Origin: Streptomyces naganishii JCM 4654
Lineage (GTDB): Bacteria; Actinomycetota; Actinomycetes; Streptomycetales; Streptomycetaceae
Assembly: GCF_014650575.1 (NCBI RefSeq)
Contig: NZ_BMVF01000006.1
Location: 62,001 to 126,000 of the forward strand
Length of the DNA stretch: 64,000 nt
Reading direction: 5' to 3'
Part shown: one piece after another, positions 56,338 to 64,000 of the stretch
How the letters are laid out: every line of letters starts with the position of its first letter
Numbering within the stretch: position 1 is the stretch's first letter
The notes under the pieces: model-generated
Seen by the model: the letters and a program-made list of their open reading frames with translations, nothing else
Told to the model about the DNA's origin: nothing
Database searches by the model: none
Position numbers and translations under genes: made by a program

Positions 56338-56868
56338 CCCCGGCCCCGGAGCCGACGCTCCGGACCCGAGGCCCGGCCGCCGAGGCCCAACCCCCGTCAC
56401 GGGCTTGCGGGGTGAAACCGCCGAGCCCCTAACCTTCGGCACCGGCCCGGAGGGTCCGGCCGCCGAGGCCCGCACCTCCGGCGCCCGGACCCGAGTACGC
56501 GCCCGCCGGGGCCGGCCCCCGGCCGGGTGCCGAGGACCGGGATGCCCACGATCGGGCCATCCAAGCCCGGAATTCCCGCGCACCCGGCCTCGCCACCCCG
56601 GCCCCGAAACCCGAGCCTGCGCGTCCCCGGACCCGAGGCCCGCCACCGAAGCCCAAGCGGCCGTGCACCCGGTCCCGAGTCCCCGCACCCGAGGCCTAAG
56701 CCCCGCGCCCCGCACCCCGGACCGAGACCCTGGCCCCGAAGCCCGAGACCCTGGTCCCGAAGCCCGAAGCCCGAAGCCCGAAGCCCGAAGCCCGAAGCCC
56801 GAAGCCCGAAGCCCGAAGCCCCGCCCCCGAGAGCCCGCCCCCCGGTCGATCTCCCGTCGATCTCCCGT
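56338..56868. other. Gene-free low-complexity region downstream of parC
   Basis: 531 bp between convergent genes, made of degenerate CCCGAGGCC/GGCCCCGAAGCC words and ending in a 7-bp tandem array (56759-56821). Open frames translate to Pro/Arg/Ala repeats in all frames and are not genes. Confidence 0.6.
56759..56821. repeat. Nine perfect 7-bp tandem repeats (GAAGCCC)
   Basis: GAAGCCC is repeated nine times without a change, 47 bp from the parC stop codon. The period is not a multiple of three, which argues against a protein-coding role. Confidence 0.95.
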
Positions 56869-59325
56869 CTACGCCGGTCCCGCCACCGCTGCCACCGTCT
56901 TCGCCAGGGACACGCCCGAGCCGTCGCGGCGGGGGTCGATGTCCGGGAGTTCGGCCGGGTTGCCGTTCTTCTGGGCGGCGCGGGCCGGGACCGGGCCCGC
57001 CCAGGCGAAGGACAGGCAGTCCTCGCCCTTGAGGAACCGCTGGCAGCGGACGCCACCGGTGGCGCGGCCCTTGCGCGGGAACTGGTCGAACGGGGTCACC
57101 TTGGCCGTCGTCTGCACGGAGTCGTCGAGTGTCCCGCGCGAGCCGGCGACCGTGAAGACGATCGCGTCCGCGGCCGGGTCGACGGCCGTGAACGAGATGA
57201 CCTTGGCGCCCTCGGCGAGTTTGACGCCCGCCATGCCGCCGGCCGGACGGCCCTGCGGCCGCACCTGGGAGGCCTGGTAGCGCAGCAGCTGGGCGTCGTC
57301 CGTGATGAAGACCAGGTCCTCCTCGCCCGTGCGCAGCTCGGCCGCGCCGACGATCCGGTCGCCCTCCTTGAGGGTGATGACCTCCAACTCGTCCTTGTTG
57401 GAGGGGTAGTCGGGGACCACGCGCTTGACGACACCCTGCTCGGTGCCCAGCGCGAGGCCCGGCGAGGACTCGTCCAGCGTGGTCAGGCACACCGCCGTCT
57501 CGTCGCCCTCCAGGGTGACGAACTCGGCGAGCGGCGCGCCCCCGGAGAGGTTCGGCGCGGACGCCGTCTCCGGGAGCTGGGGCAGGTCCACGACGTTCAC
57601 CCGCAGCAGGCGGCCCGCCGAGGTCACCACGCCCACCTCGCCGCGGGCCGTGGAGGGCACCGCCGAGATGATCACGTCGTGCTTGTGCCGCTTGCCGTCG
57701 GCGTCCTTGGGGAGCGGATCGCCGTTGGCCGTACGGGCCAGCAGACCCGTGGAGGACAGCAGCACGCGGCACGGGTCGTCCGCCACCTGCAGCGGCACCG
57801 CGGCGACCGGGACCGAGGCGGACTCCAGCAGCACCGTGCGCCGAGGGCTGGCGAACTTCTTGGCGACCGCGGCCAGTTCGGCCGAGACCAGCTTGCGCAG
57901 CTCGGCGTCCGACTCCAGGATCCGGGTCAGCTCCTCGATCTCCGCGGTGAGCTTCTCCTTCTCCGCCTCGAGCTCGATGCGGTCGTACTTGGTCAGGCGG
58001 CGCAGCGGGGTGTCGAGGATGTACTGGGTCTGCACCTCGCTCAGCGAGAAGCGCTCCATCAGGCGCTGCTTGGCCTGCGCGGAGTTCTCGCTGGAGCGGA
58101 TCAGCCGGATGACCTCGTCGATGTCCACGAGGGCGGTGAGCAGGCCCTCGACCAGGTGCAGCCGGTCGCGTCGCTTGCCGCGGCGGTACTCGCTGCGGCG
58201 CCGCACGACGTCGAAGCGGTGGTCGAGGTAGACCTCCAGCAGCTCCTTCAGGCCCAGCGTCAGGGGCTGGCCGTCGACCAGGGCGACGTTGTTGATGCCG
58301 AAGGACTCCTCCATCGGCGTCAGCTTGTAGAGCTGCTCCAGGACGGCCTCCGGCACGAAGCCGTTCTTGATCTCGATGACCAGGCGCAGTCCGTGCTCGC
58401 GGTCGGTGAGGTCCTTGACGTCGGCGATGCCCTGGATCTTCTTGGAGCCGACCAGGTCCTTGATCTTGGCGATCACCTTCTCCGGGCCGACCGCGAACGG
58501 CAGCTCGGTGACGACCAGGCCCTTGCGGCGGGCCGTCACGGTCTCCACCGACACCGTGGCGCGGATCTTGAACGTGCCGCGCCCGGTCTCGTAGGCGTCG
58601 CGGATCCCGGACAGGCCGGCGATCCGGCCGCCCGTGGGCAGGTCGGGGCCCGGGACGTGCTTCATCAGCGCGTCCAGGTCCGCGTTCGGATAGCGGATCA
58701 GGTGGCGGGCGGCCGCGATCACCTCACCGAGGTTGTGCGGCGGCATGTTGGTGGCCATGCCGACGGCGATGCCGGAGGAGCCGTTCACCAGCAGGTTCGG
58801 GAAGGCGGCGGGCAGGGCGACCGGCTCCTGCTCCTGGCCGTCGTAGTTGGGTGCGAAGTCGACGGTGTCCTCGTCGATGGACTCCGTCATCAGGGACGTC
58901 GCCTCGGCCATCCGGCACTCGGTGTACCGCATGGCGGCCGGCGGGTCGTCGTTGCCCAGCGAGCCGAAGTTGCCGTGGCCGTCGACCAGGGGGACGCGCA
59001 TCGAGAAGGGCTGGGCCAGGCGGACCAGCGCGTCGTAGATCGACGCGTCGCCGTGGGGGTGCAGCTTGCCCATGACCTCGCCGACGACACGGGCGCACTT
59101 GACGTAGCCGCGGTCGGGGCGCAGGCCCATCTCGTTCATCTGGTAGACGATCCGGCGGTGCACCGGCTTGAGCCCGTCCCGGGCGTCCGGCAGGGCGCGG
59201 GAGTAGATGACCGAGTACGCGTACTCGAGGAAGGAGCCCTGCATCTCGTCGACGACGTCGATGTCGAGGATCTTCTCCTCGTACGGGTCGTCGGGCGGCG
59301 GGTTCTTGGTGCTGCGGCGGGCCAT
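56869..59325 (-). CDS. parC: DNA topoisomerase IV subunit A
   Basis: The 818-residue breakage-reunion subunit. The N-terminal winged helix has [20 protein letters not shown] (quinolone-resistance region) and the catalytic Tyr in [10 protein letters not shown]. The C-terminal beta-pinwheel lacks an obvious GyrA box, fitting ParC rather than GyrA. ATG 59325 has AAGGAG about 10 nt upstream. The promoter contains the TTGTCAGTG element shared with the DinG and RecQ genes, suggesting damage-responsive expression. The ParE partner is at 37039-39162. Confidence 0.93.
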   Translation of the reverse strand: MARRSTKNPPPDDPYEEKILDIDVVDEMQGSFLEYAYSVIYSRALPDARDGLKPVHRRIVYQMNEMGLRPDRGYVKCARVVGEVMGKLHPHGDASIYDALVRLAQPFSMRVPLVDGHGNFGSLGNDDPPAAMRYTECRMAEATSLMTESIDEDTVDFAPNYDGQEQEPVALPAAFPNLLVNGSSGIAVGMATNMPPHNLGEVIAAARHLIRYPNADLDALMKHVPGPDLPTGGRIAGLSGIRDAYETGRGTFKIRATVSVETVTARRKGLVVTELPFAVGPEKVIAKIKDLVGSKKIQGIADVKDLTDREHGLRLVIEIKNGFVPEAVLEQLYKLTPMEESFGINNVALVDGQPLTLGLKELLEVYLDHRFDVVRRRSEYRRGKRRDRLHLVEGLLTALVDIDEVIRLIRSSENSAQAKQRLMERFSLSEVQTQYILDTPLRRLTKYDRIELEAEKEKLTAEIEELTRILESDAELRKLVSAELAAVAKKFASPRRTVLLESASVPVAAVPLQVADDPCRVLLSSTGLLARTANGDPLPKDADGKRHKHDVIISAVPSTARGEVGVVTSAGRLLRVNVVDLPQLPETASAPNLSGGAPLAEFVTLEGDETAVCLTTLDESSPGLALGTEQGVVKRVVPDYPSNKDELEVITLKEGDRIVGAAELRTGEEDLVFITDDAQLLRYQASQVRPQGRPAGGMAGVKLAEGAKVISFTAVDPAADAIVFTVAGSRGTLDDSVQTTAKVTPFDQFPRKGRATGGVRCQRFLKGEDCLSFAWAGPVPARAAQKNGNPAELPDIDPRRDGSGVSLAKTVAAVAGPA

Positions 59326-59670
59326 CGCTGCCGGCTCCTTGCTGAAGCGAGAGACGGATCTGACGCGGACCATTGTGGACCGCCGCACTGACAACACCGA
59401 CCAGCCCCCGGCAACCGGCCGCCCGCCCCACCGCTGCCGAGCCCCCCGACACGCCGGTGACTCCCAGGTCAGGGACCGTCCCGCCGGGATCTCGCCGGCG
59501 CGCGGGCCGGAACGGGCCCCGCCCCACAGGCGTCCGGCGCGCCACCCGGGGTCTCGCTCTCGGCGTACGGCCTCCGGGAACTTCGCCAGGCGTCCGCACG
59601 CTTGCATACAGTGGCAGGACCGGCAGGGAAACGGCGGTTTCCGGACCGCCAAGCGATCGAAGGGACGTAC
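59326..59670. other. Divergent region between parC and the M16 protease operon
   Basis: 345 bp holding the parC promoter at one end. I see no clear promoter hexamers for the rightward protease operon and no additional gene. Confidence 0.5.
59372..59394 (-). promoter_or_regulatory. RecA-NDp/PafBC-like promoter of parC
   Basis: On the minus strand, TTGTCAGTG (plus 59386-59394), 8 bp, then CACAAT (plus 59372-59377). The 9-mer is identical to the two helicase promoters. Here a leader of about 40 nt with an SD follows. Confidence 0.6.
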
Positions 59671-61044
59671 ATGCCCATGGGTCACACGGCCACAGCCGAG
59701 GCAGGCTCCGGCGGCCTGACAGCGACCGAGCACCGCCTGGCCAACGGGCTGCGCGTGGTGCTCTCCGAGGACCACCTGACCCCGGTCGCGGCGGTGTGCC
59801 TCTGGTACGACGTCGGCTCCCGCCACGAGGTCAAGGGACGCACCGGTCTGGCTCACCTTTTCGAGCACCTGATGTTCCAGGGCTCCGCCCAGGTCAAGGG
59901 CAACGGTCACTTCGAGCTGGTGCAGGGCGCGGGCGGCTCGCTCAACGGCACCACCAGCTTCGAGCGCACCAACTACTTCGAGACCATGCCCGCCCACCAG
60001 CTGGAGCTCGCCCTCTGGCTGGAGGCCGACCGCATGGGCTCCCTGCTCGCGGCCCTGGACGAGGAGTCCATGGAGAACCAGCGGGACGTGGTCAAGAACG
60101 AACGCCGGCAGAGGTACGACAACGTGCCCTACGGCACCGCCTTCGAGCGGCTCACCGCCCTCGCCTACCCGGAGGGCCACCCGTACCACCACACGCCGAT
60201 CGGGTCCATGGCCGACCTGGACGCGGCCACCCTGGAGGACGCGCGCGCGTTCTTCCGCACGTACTACGCGCCCAACAACGCCGTCCTGTCGGTCGTCGGC
60301 GACATCGACCCGCAGCAGACGCTCGCGTGGATCGAGAAGTACTTCGGCTCCATCGCCTCCCACGACGGCAAACCCGCGCCCCGCGACGGCGCGCTGCCCG
60401 ACGTGATCGGCGAGCAGCTGCGCGAGGTCGTCGAGGAGGAGGTCCCGGCGCGCGCCCTGATGGCCGCCTACCGGCTCCCGCACGACGGCACGCGCGCGTG
60501 CGACGCGGCCGACCTCGCGCTCACCGTCCTCGGCGGCGGCGAGTCCTCCCGCCTCTACAACCGGCTGGTGCGCCGCGACCGCACGGCGGTCGCCGCCGGC
60601 TTCGGCCTGCTGCGGCTGGCCGGGGCGCCCTCGCTCGGCTGGCTGGACGTCAAGACCTCCGGCGACGTCGAGGTCCCCGTCATCGAGGCCGCCATCGACG
60701 AGGAGCTCGCCCGGTTCGCCGAGGAGGGCCCCACCGCCGAGGAGATGGAGCGCGCCCAGGCCCAGTTGGAGCGCGAGTGGCTCGACCGGCTCGGCACGGT
60801 CGCCGGCCGCGCCGACGAACTGTGCCGCTACGCCGTCCTGTTCGGCGACCCGCAGCTCGCGCTGACCGCCGTCAAGCGCGTCCTCGAGGTCACGCCCGAG
60901 GAGGTCAGAGAGGTCGCCAAGGCCCGCCTGCGCCCCGACAACCGCGCGGTGCTCGTCTACGAGCCGACCGCCGCCGACGCGACCGAACAGGCACCGGACG
61001 CGGAAGCCGCGGCCACCGACGACACCGAGGAGGCGGCGAAGTGA
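59671..61044 (+). CDS. M16 zinc metalloprotease, catalytic subunit
   Basis: 457 residues of the pitrilysin/insulinase (M16B) clan. The inverted zinc motif HxxEH is HLFEH (~70), and the third ligand Glu lies in the ENQRDVVKNERRQ helix. GGAHLNGTTSFERTNYF-like strands shape the active site. ATG 59671 has GAAGGGA about 6 nt upstream; a second ATG is 6 nt further. Its stop overlaps the next gene's GTG. The active site is expected to be completed by the Arg/Tyr pair of the partner subunit. It has no signal peptide. Confidence 0.93.
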   Translation: MPMGHTATAEAGSGGLTATEHRLANGLRVVLSEDHLTPVAAVCLWYDVGSRHEVKGRTGLAHLFEHLMFQGSAQVKGNGHFELVQGAGGSLNGTTSFERTNYFETMPAHQLELALWLEADRMGSLLAALDEESMENQRDVVKNERRQRYDNVPYGTAFERLTALAYPEGHPYHHTPIGSMADLDAATLEDARAFFRTYYAPNNAVLSVVGDIDPQQTLAWIEKYFGSIASHDGKPAPRDGALPDVIGEQLREVVEEEVPARALMAAYRLPHDGTRACDAADLALTVLGGGESSRLYNRLVRRDRTAVAAGFGLLRLAGAPSLGWLDVKTSGDVEVPVIEAAIDEELARFAEEGPTAEEMERAQAQLEREWLDRLGTVAGRADELCRYAVLFGDPQLALTAVKRVLEVTPEEVREVAKARLRPDNRAVLVYEPTAADATEQAPDAEAAATDDTEEAAK

Positions 61045-62429
61045 CCGAGCTCGCCACGATGGAGTTCCACCCCCGCCCCCAGGCCGGCGAGGCCAGGCCG
61101 TGGGCGTTCCCGGCGCCCGAGCGCGGCACGCTGGACAACGGCCTGACGGTGCTGCGCTGCCACCGCCCGGGCCAGCAGGTCGTCGCCGTGGAGGTGCTCC
61201 TGGACGCGCCCCTGGACGCCGAGCCGGCCGGCCTCGACGGCGTCGCCACGATCATGGCGCGGGCGTTCTCCGAGGGCACCGACAAGCACTCGGCCGAGGA
61301 GTTCGCGGCCGAGCTGGAGCGCGCGGGCGCCACCCTCGACGCGCACGCCGACCACCCCGGCGTACGGATCAGCCTGGAGGTCCCGGCCTCCCGCCTGGCC
61401 AAGGCCCTCGGCCTGCTCTCCGACGCGCTCAGGGCCCCCGCGTTCGCCGACTCCGAGGTCGAGCGGCTGGTGCGCAACCGGCTCGACGAGATCCCGCACG
61501 AGCTGGCCAACCCCTCGCGGCGCGCCGCGAAGGAGCTCTCCAAGGAGCTGTTCCCGGCCACCGCGCGCATGTCGCGCCCGCGCCAGGGCACCGAGGAGAC
61601 CGTCCGCGCCATCGACTCGGCCGCCGTACGCGCCTTCTACGACCGGCACGTGCGCCCGGCCACGGCCACCGCGGTGATCGTCGGCGACCTCGACGGCGTC
61701 GACCTGGAGAAGCTGCTCGGCGAGAGCCTGGGCGCTTGGGCCGGCTCCCCGGCCAAGCCGCGCCCCGTGCCGCCGGTGACCGCCGACGACACCGGCCGCG
61801 TGGTGATCGTCGACCGCCCCGGCGCCGTGCAGACGCAGCTGCTCATCGGCCGCATCGGAGCCGACCGGCACGACCGCGTGTGGCCCGCCCAGGTGCTCGG
61901 CACCTACTGCCTCGGCGGCACCCTCACCTCCCGCCTGGACCGGGTCCTGCGCGAGGAGAAGGGCTACACCTACGGTGTGCGCGCGTTCGGCCAGGTCCTG
62001 CGCTCCGCGCCGGACGGCTCGGGCGCCGCGATGCTCGCGATCAGCGGCTCCGTCGACACCCCGAACACCGGCCCGGCCCTGGACGACCTGTTCACCGTGC
62101 TGCGCAGGCTCGCCGCCGAGGGACTCACCGACGCCGAGCGGGACATCGCCGTGCAGAACCTCGTCGGCGTGGCGCCGCTGAAGTACGAGACGGCGGCCGC
62201 CGTGGCGGGCACCCTGGCCGACCAGGTCGAGCAACACCTGCCCGACGGCTACCAGGCGACGCTCTATCAGCAGCTCGCCGCCACCGGCACGGTCGAGGCC
62301 ACCGCGGCCGTCGTCAACGCCTTCCCGGTGGACCGCCTGGTGACGGTGCTCGTCGGCGACGCGGCCCGGATCAAGGAACCCGTCGCGGCGCTCGGCATCG
62401 GTCAAGTCACCGTCGTCCCGGCCGAGTAG
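61041..62429 (+). CDS. M16 protease family, non-zinc (regulatory) subunit
   Basis: 462 residues with the M16 fold but no HxxEH: the region is GVATIMARAFSEGTDKHS instead. The C-terminal Arg/Tyr pair that binds the substrate carbonyl is present in RVLREEKGYTYGVRAF. This split of roles between two adjacent genes is known for bacterial M16B heterodimers. GTG 61041 overlaps the previous stop (GTGA), so the two subunits are made together. Substrate unknown. Confidence 0.92.
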   Translation: MTELATMEFHPRPQAGEARPWAFPAPERGTLDNGLTVLRCHRPGQQVVAVEVLLDAPLDAEPAGLDGVATIMARAFSEGTDKHSAEEFAAELERAGATLDAHADHPGVRISLEVPASRLAKALGLLSDALRAPAFADSEVERLVRNRLDEIPHELANPSRRAAKELSKELFPATARMSRPRQGTEETVRAIDSAAVRAFYDRHVRPATATAVIVGDLDGVDLEKLLGESLGAWAGSPAKPRPVPPVTADDTGRVVIVDRPGAVQTQLLIGRIGADRHDRVWPAQVLGTYCLGGTLTSRLDRVLREEKGYTYGVRAFGQVLRSAPDGSGAAMLAISGSVDTPNTGPALDDLFTVLRRLAAEGLTDAERDIAVQNLVGVAPLKYETAAAVAGTLADQVEQHLPDGYQATLYQQLAATGTVEATAAVVNAFPVDRLVTVLVGDAARIKEPVAALGIGQVTVVPAE

Positions 62430-62593
62430 AGGACGCCGTCGCGCACCCGCGCGGGAGCGCGACGGCGGCGCGCTGCGGGCACGCGCGCGTGGGGCCCTGG
62501 TGACCGGAGCGTCACCAGGGCCCGCTCATGTCCGAATTGCGGGAGAGGCTGCCCGTCTGCCCTGTGGCCTGCGCTACAAAACCTCTGATCCGT

Positions 62594-62623
62594 TTGAGGA
62601 TCGAAAGCGCCCCCGTCTAGCGT
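62594..62623 (+). promoter_or_regulatory. Promoter of the riboswitch-controlled M23 peptidase gene
   Basis: TTGAGG (62594-62599), 18-bp spacer, TAGCGT (62618-62623), a HrdB-type promoter. It would start an about 214-nt leader containing the ydaO-type element. Confidence 0.7.
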
Positions 62624-62675
62624 CGGGACGGCTGTCCGTCAGGCAGTGCGCCGCACCCGCGGCACCGGACAGTCA

Positions 62676-62817
62676 TCGCCGAGTCCCCGTACGGCGCGAG
62701 CCAGGGGAGCCGGGGACCCATCGAAGTCCCTGGGGTGAATCGGGCGCCCGCGCGAGCCGCGAGGGGGCCCGTAGGAGACCTTCCTGCTCCGAACCCGTCA
62801 GCTAACCCGGTAGGCGA
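62676..62817 (+). promoter_or_regulatory. c-di-AMP riboswitch (ydaO-yuaA type)
   Basis: Closing stem TCGCC/GGCGA (62676-62680 with 62813-62817). Inside are the conserved words of the class: CAGGGGAGCCGGGGACCC, GGGGTGAATCGGG, CCTTCCTGCTCCGAACCCG and CAGCTAACCCGGTAGGCG. It sits 26 nt before the start of a cell-wall peptidase gene, its usual Streptomyces context; high c-di-AMP should switch the gene off. The start codon is close to the SD GGAAGGAAAGG. Confidence 0.9.
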
Positions 62818-62843
62818 GAGGGAAGGAAAGGACCAGCCACCAC

Positions 62844-63602
62844 ATGGCGTTCACGCGCGCCACCGGGAAGCACCGCCGTCCCAGCCGGGTGCACCGCACC
62901 ACCGCCCGCGCGGCCGGCGTCGCGGCCCTCACCACCACGGGCGTCATCGGCACCCTCGCCGCCGCACCGGCCCTCGCGGCCGAGGCACCCGCCCCCGAGG
63001 ACACCGGCCTCACCCCGGTCATCACCCTCGGCGACACCGTCGCCCAGAGGGTGGACGCCCAGGCCCTAGCCCAGCACAAGGCCGCCGCGCAGAAGCAGGC
63101 CGAGGAGGCCGCGCGCAGGAAGGCCGCCGAGCAGGCGAAGCAGGAGCGCGAGGCCAAGGCGCGCGCCGCCCGCGAGGCCGAGCGCAAGCGCCTCAACACC
63201 TTCGTGCCGCCGGTCTTCGGCTCCTACGTCTCCACCGGCTACAAGACCGGTGGCTCCCTGTGGTCCTCCGGCTCCCACACCGGCATCGACTTCCACGCCG
63301 CGAGCGGCACCGCCGTGCACGCCGTCGGCACCGGTACGGTCGTCGAGACCGGCTGGGGCGGGGCGTACGGCAACCAGATCGTGATCAGGATGGCCGACGG
63401 CATGTACACCCAGTACGGCCACCTGTCGTCCATCGGCGTCTCGGTGGGCCAGAAGGTCACCCCCGGGCAGCAGATAGGCCTGTCCGGCGCGACCGGCAAC
63501 GCCACCGGGCCCCACCTCCACTTCGAGGCACGCACCGGCCCGGACTACGGCTCCGACATCGACCCCGTGGCCTACCTCCGCCGGCACGGCGTGAACGTCT
63601 GA
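62844..63602 (+). CDS. Secreted M23 peptidase with coiled-coil (cell-wall endopeptidase)
   Basis: 252 residues. A Tat/Sec-like signal with a long basic n-region (MAFTRATGKHRRPSRVHR) ends near APALAA. An Ala/Lys/Glu-rich coiled coil (~70-115) precedes the LytM domain. Zinc-site residues lie in SGSHTGIDFHA (HxxxD) and GPHLHFEA (HxH). It should cut peptidoglycan cross-links during growth or spore germination. SD GGAAGGAAAGG precedes the ATG. Expression is under the c-di-AMP riboswitch. Confidence 0.93.
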   Translation: MAFTRATGKHRRPSRVHRTTARAAGVAALTTTGVIGTLAAAPALAAEAPAPEDTGLTPVITLGDTVAQRVDAQALAQHKAAAQKQAEEAARRKAAEQAKQEREAKARAAREAERKRLNTFVPPVFGSYVSTGYKTGGSLWSSGSHTGIDFHAASGTAVHAVGTGTVVETGWGGAYGNQIVIRMADGMYTQYGHLSSIGVSVGQKVTPGQQIGLSGATGNATGPHLHFEARTGPDYGSDIDPVAYLRRHGVNV

Positions 63603-63624
63603 CCGACGCACGCGCGCCCACCGC

Positions 63625-63666
63625 GGCGACGGCCCCCGGCTCACCGAGCCCGGGGGCCGTCGCCGT
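63625..63666 (+). terminator. Terminator after the M23 peptidase
   Basis: A perfect 16-bp stem (63625-63640 with 63651-63666) with a 10-nt loop, directly followed by four T residues. Confidence 0.92.
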
Positions 63667-63797
63667 TTTGCCGGCCGCTGTCCAAAAAATATCCATGGAT
63701 TCCGGCTCCTCGCCGGAAAGGGCCGGACGCTGCAATAGAGTCGGTCGAACACGCGCCAATCGGCCGCGTTTCACGGGAATTGAGGCGGAGGTCGGTC

Positions 63798-64000
63798 ATG
63801 CGCATTCCGGCGCACTCGGTGTGCACCGCGATCCGGGACGACATCGTCGCCGGCGTCCACGTGCGCGGCAGCCGGCTCACCGAGGAAGTCCTCGCCCGCC
63901 GCTACGGCGTCTCGCGCGTGCCCGTGCGCGAGGCGCTGCGCACGCTGGAGGCCGAAGGGTTCGTGGTGACCCGCAGGCACGCGGGCGCGTGCGTCGCGGA
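63798..64000 (+). CDS. GntR-family transcriptional regulator, N-terminal part (runs off window)
   Basis: 67 residues visible. The winged HTH reads CTAIRDDIVAGVHVRGSRLTEEVLARRYGVSRVPVREALRTLEAEGF, the FadR/FCD subfamily pattern. ATG 63798 has GGAGG 7 nt upstream. A TAGAGT hexamer (63736-63741) is a candidate -10. The ligand-binding domain and end lie outside the window. Confidence 0.9.
   Translation, partial: MRIPAHSVCTAIRDDIVAGVHVRGSRLTEEVLARRYGVSRVPVREALRTLEAEGFVVTRRHAGACVA

Larger units (their letters stand above)
62430..62843. other. Leader and intergenic region before the M23 peptidase
   Basis: 414 bp: the end of the M16 operon, the promoter at 62594-62623 and the riboswitch at 62676-62817. 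No separate gene. Confidence 0.7.

Noticed and set aside
56429..56820. Pro/Arg/Ala repeat proteins encoded by the 7-bp array region
   Set aside because: The 7-bp period reads through all three frames equally; there is no SD and no conserved segment.

Overview
This window is chromosomal DNA of a Streptomyces or very close relative. Codon third positions are almost all G or C. GTG starts and overlapping GTGA/ATGA stop-start pairs are common. The gene set includes the sporulation regulator WhiH next to the principal sigma factor HrdB, with NrdR-NrdJ, LexA and a ParE/ParC pair. I recognise the order lexA-nrdRJ ... rnhB ... recQ ... whiH-hrdB ... parE ... parC from the Streptomyces core chromosome. 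I see no insertion sequence, prophage, CRISPR array, tRNA or rRNA gene.

Layout. 1-6.7 kb: the C-terminal part of HflX, a secreted lipoprotein protease, and a three-gene NRPS-independent siderophore operon (aminotransferase, IucA/IucC synthetase, acyltransferase), each enzyme carrying a low-complexity segment. 6.7-25 kb: DNA metabolism and repair (DinG-type helicase, LexA, NrdR, class II ribonucleotide reductase, RNase HII, RecQ) with a TerD protein, a phosphatase/ADP-ribosylglycohydrolase pair and a TetR-controlled MFS efflux pump. 25-36 kb: a DUF4192 protein, a glycogen-debranching-like protein, a NUDIX-winged helix regulator, an ABC ATPase-permease fusion, WhiH, HrdB and a trypsin. 36-59 kb: a block bounded by topoisomerase IV genes parE and parC. 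It holds a NarL-type two-component system, a DUF485/SSS solute symporter pair, an ABC importer flanked by two CitB-like response regulators and one CitA-like kinase, an iron-box-controlled sucrase/ferredoxin-like protein, and two divergent citrate synthase paralogues, one with an N-terminal HTH. 59-64 kb: an M16 protease pair, an M23 peptidase under a c-di-AMP (ydaO) riboswitch, and a truncated GntR regulator.

Main observations. (i) Three genes for DNA-processing enzymes (DinG, RecQ, ParC) share the exact 9-mer TTGTCAGTG followed by 8 bp and a -10-like hexamer, resembling the LexA-independent RecA-NDp/PafBC promoter of mycobacteria; lexA itself has a separate SOS box. (ii) Tandem duplications lie across or just after several stop codons. 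(iii) Three GAATCAA half-sites about two helical turns apart sit between the paired citrate synthases. (iv) Many genes look leaderless, with a TANNNT hexamer 6-9 nt before the start codon and no Shine-Dalgarno (SD) sequence. No wholly new system is proven; the PafBC-like set and the HTH-citrate synthase locus are the best leads. All calls come from reading the sequence, with no database search.
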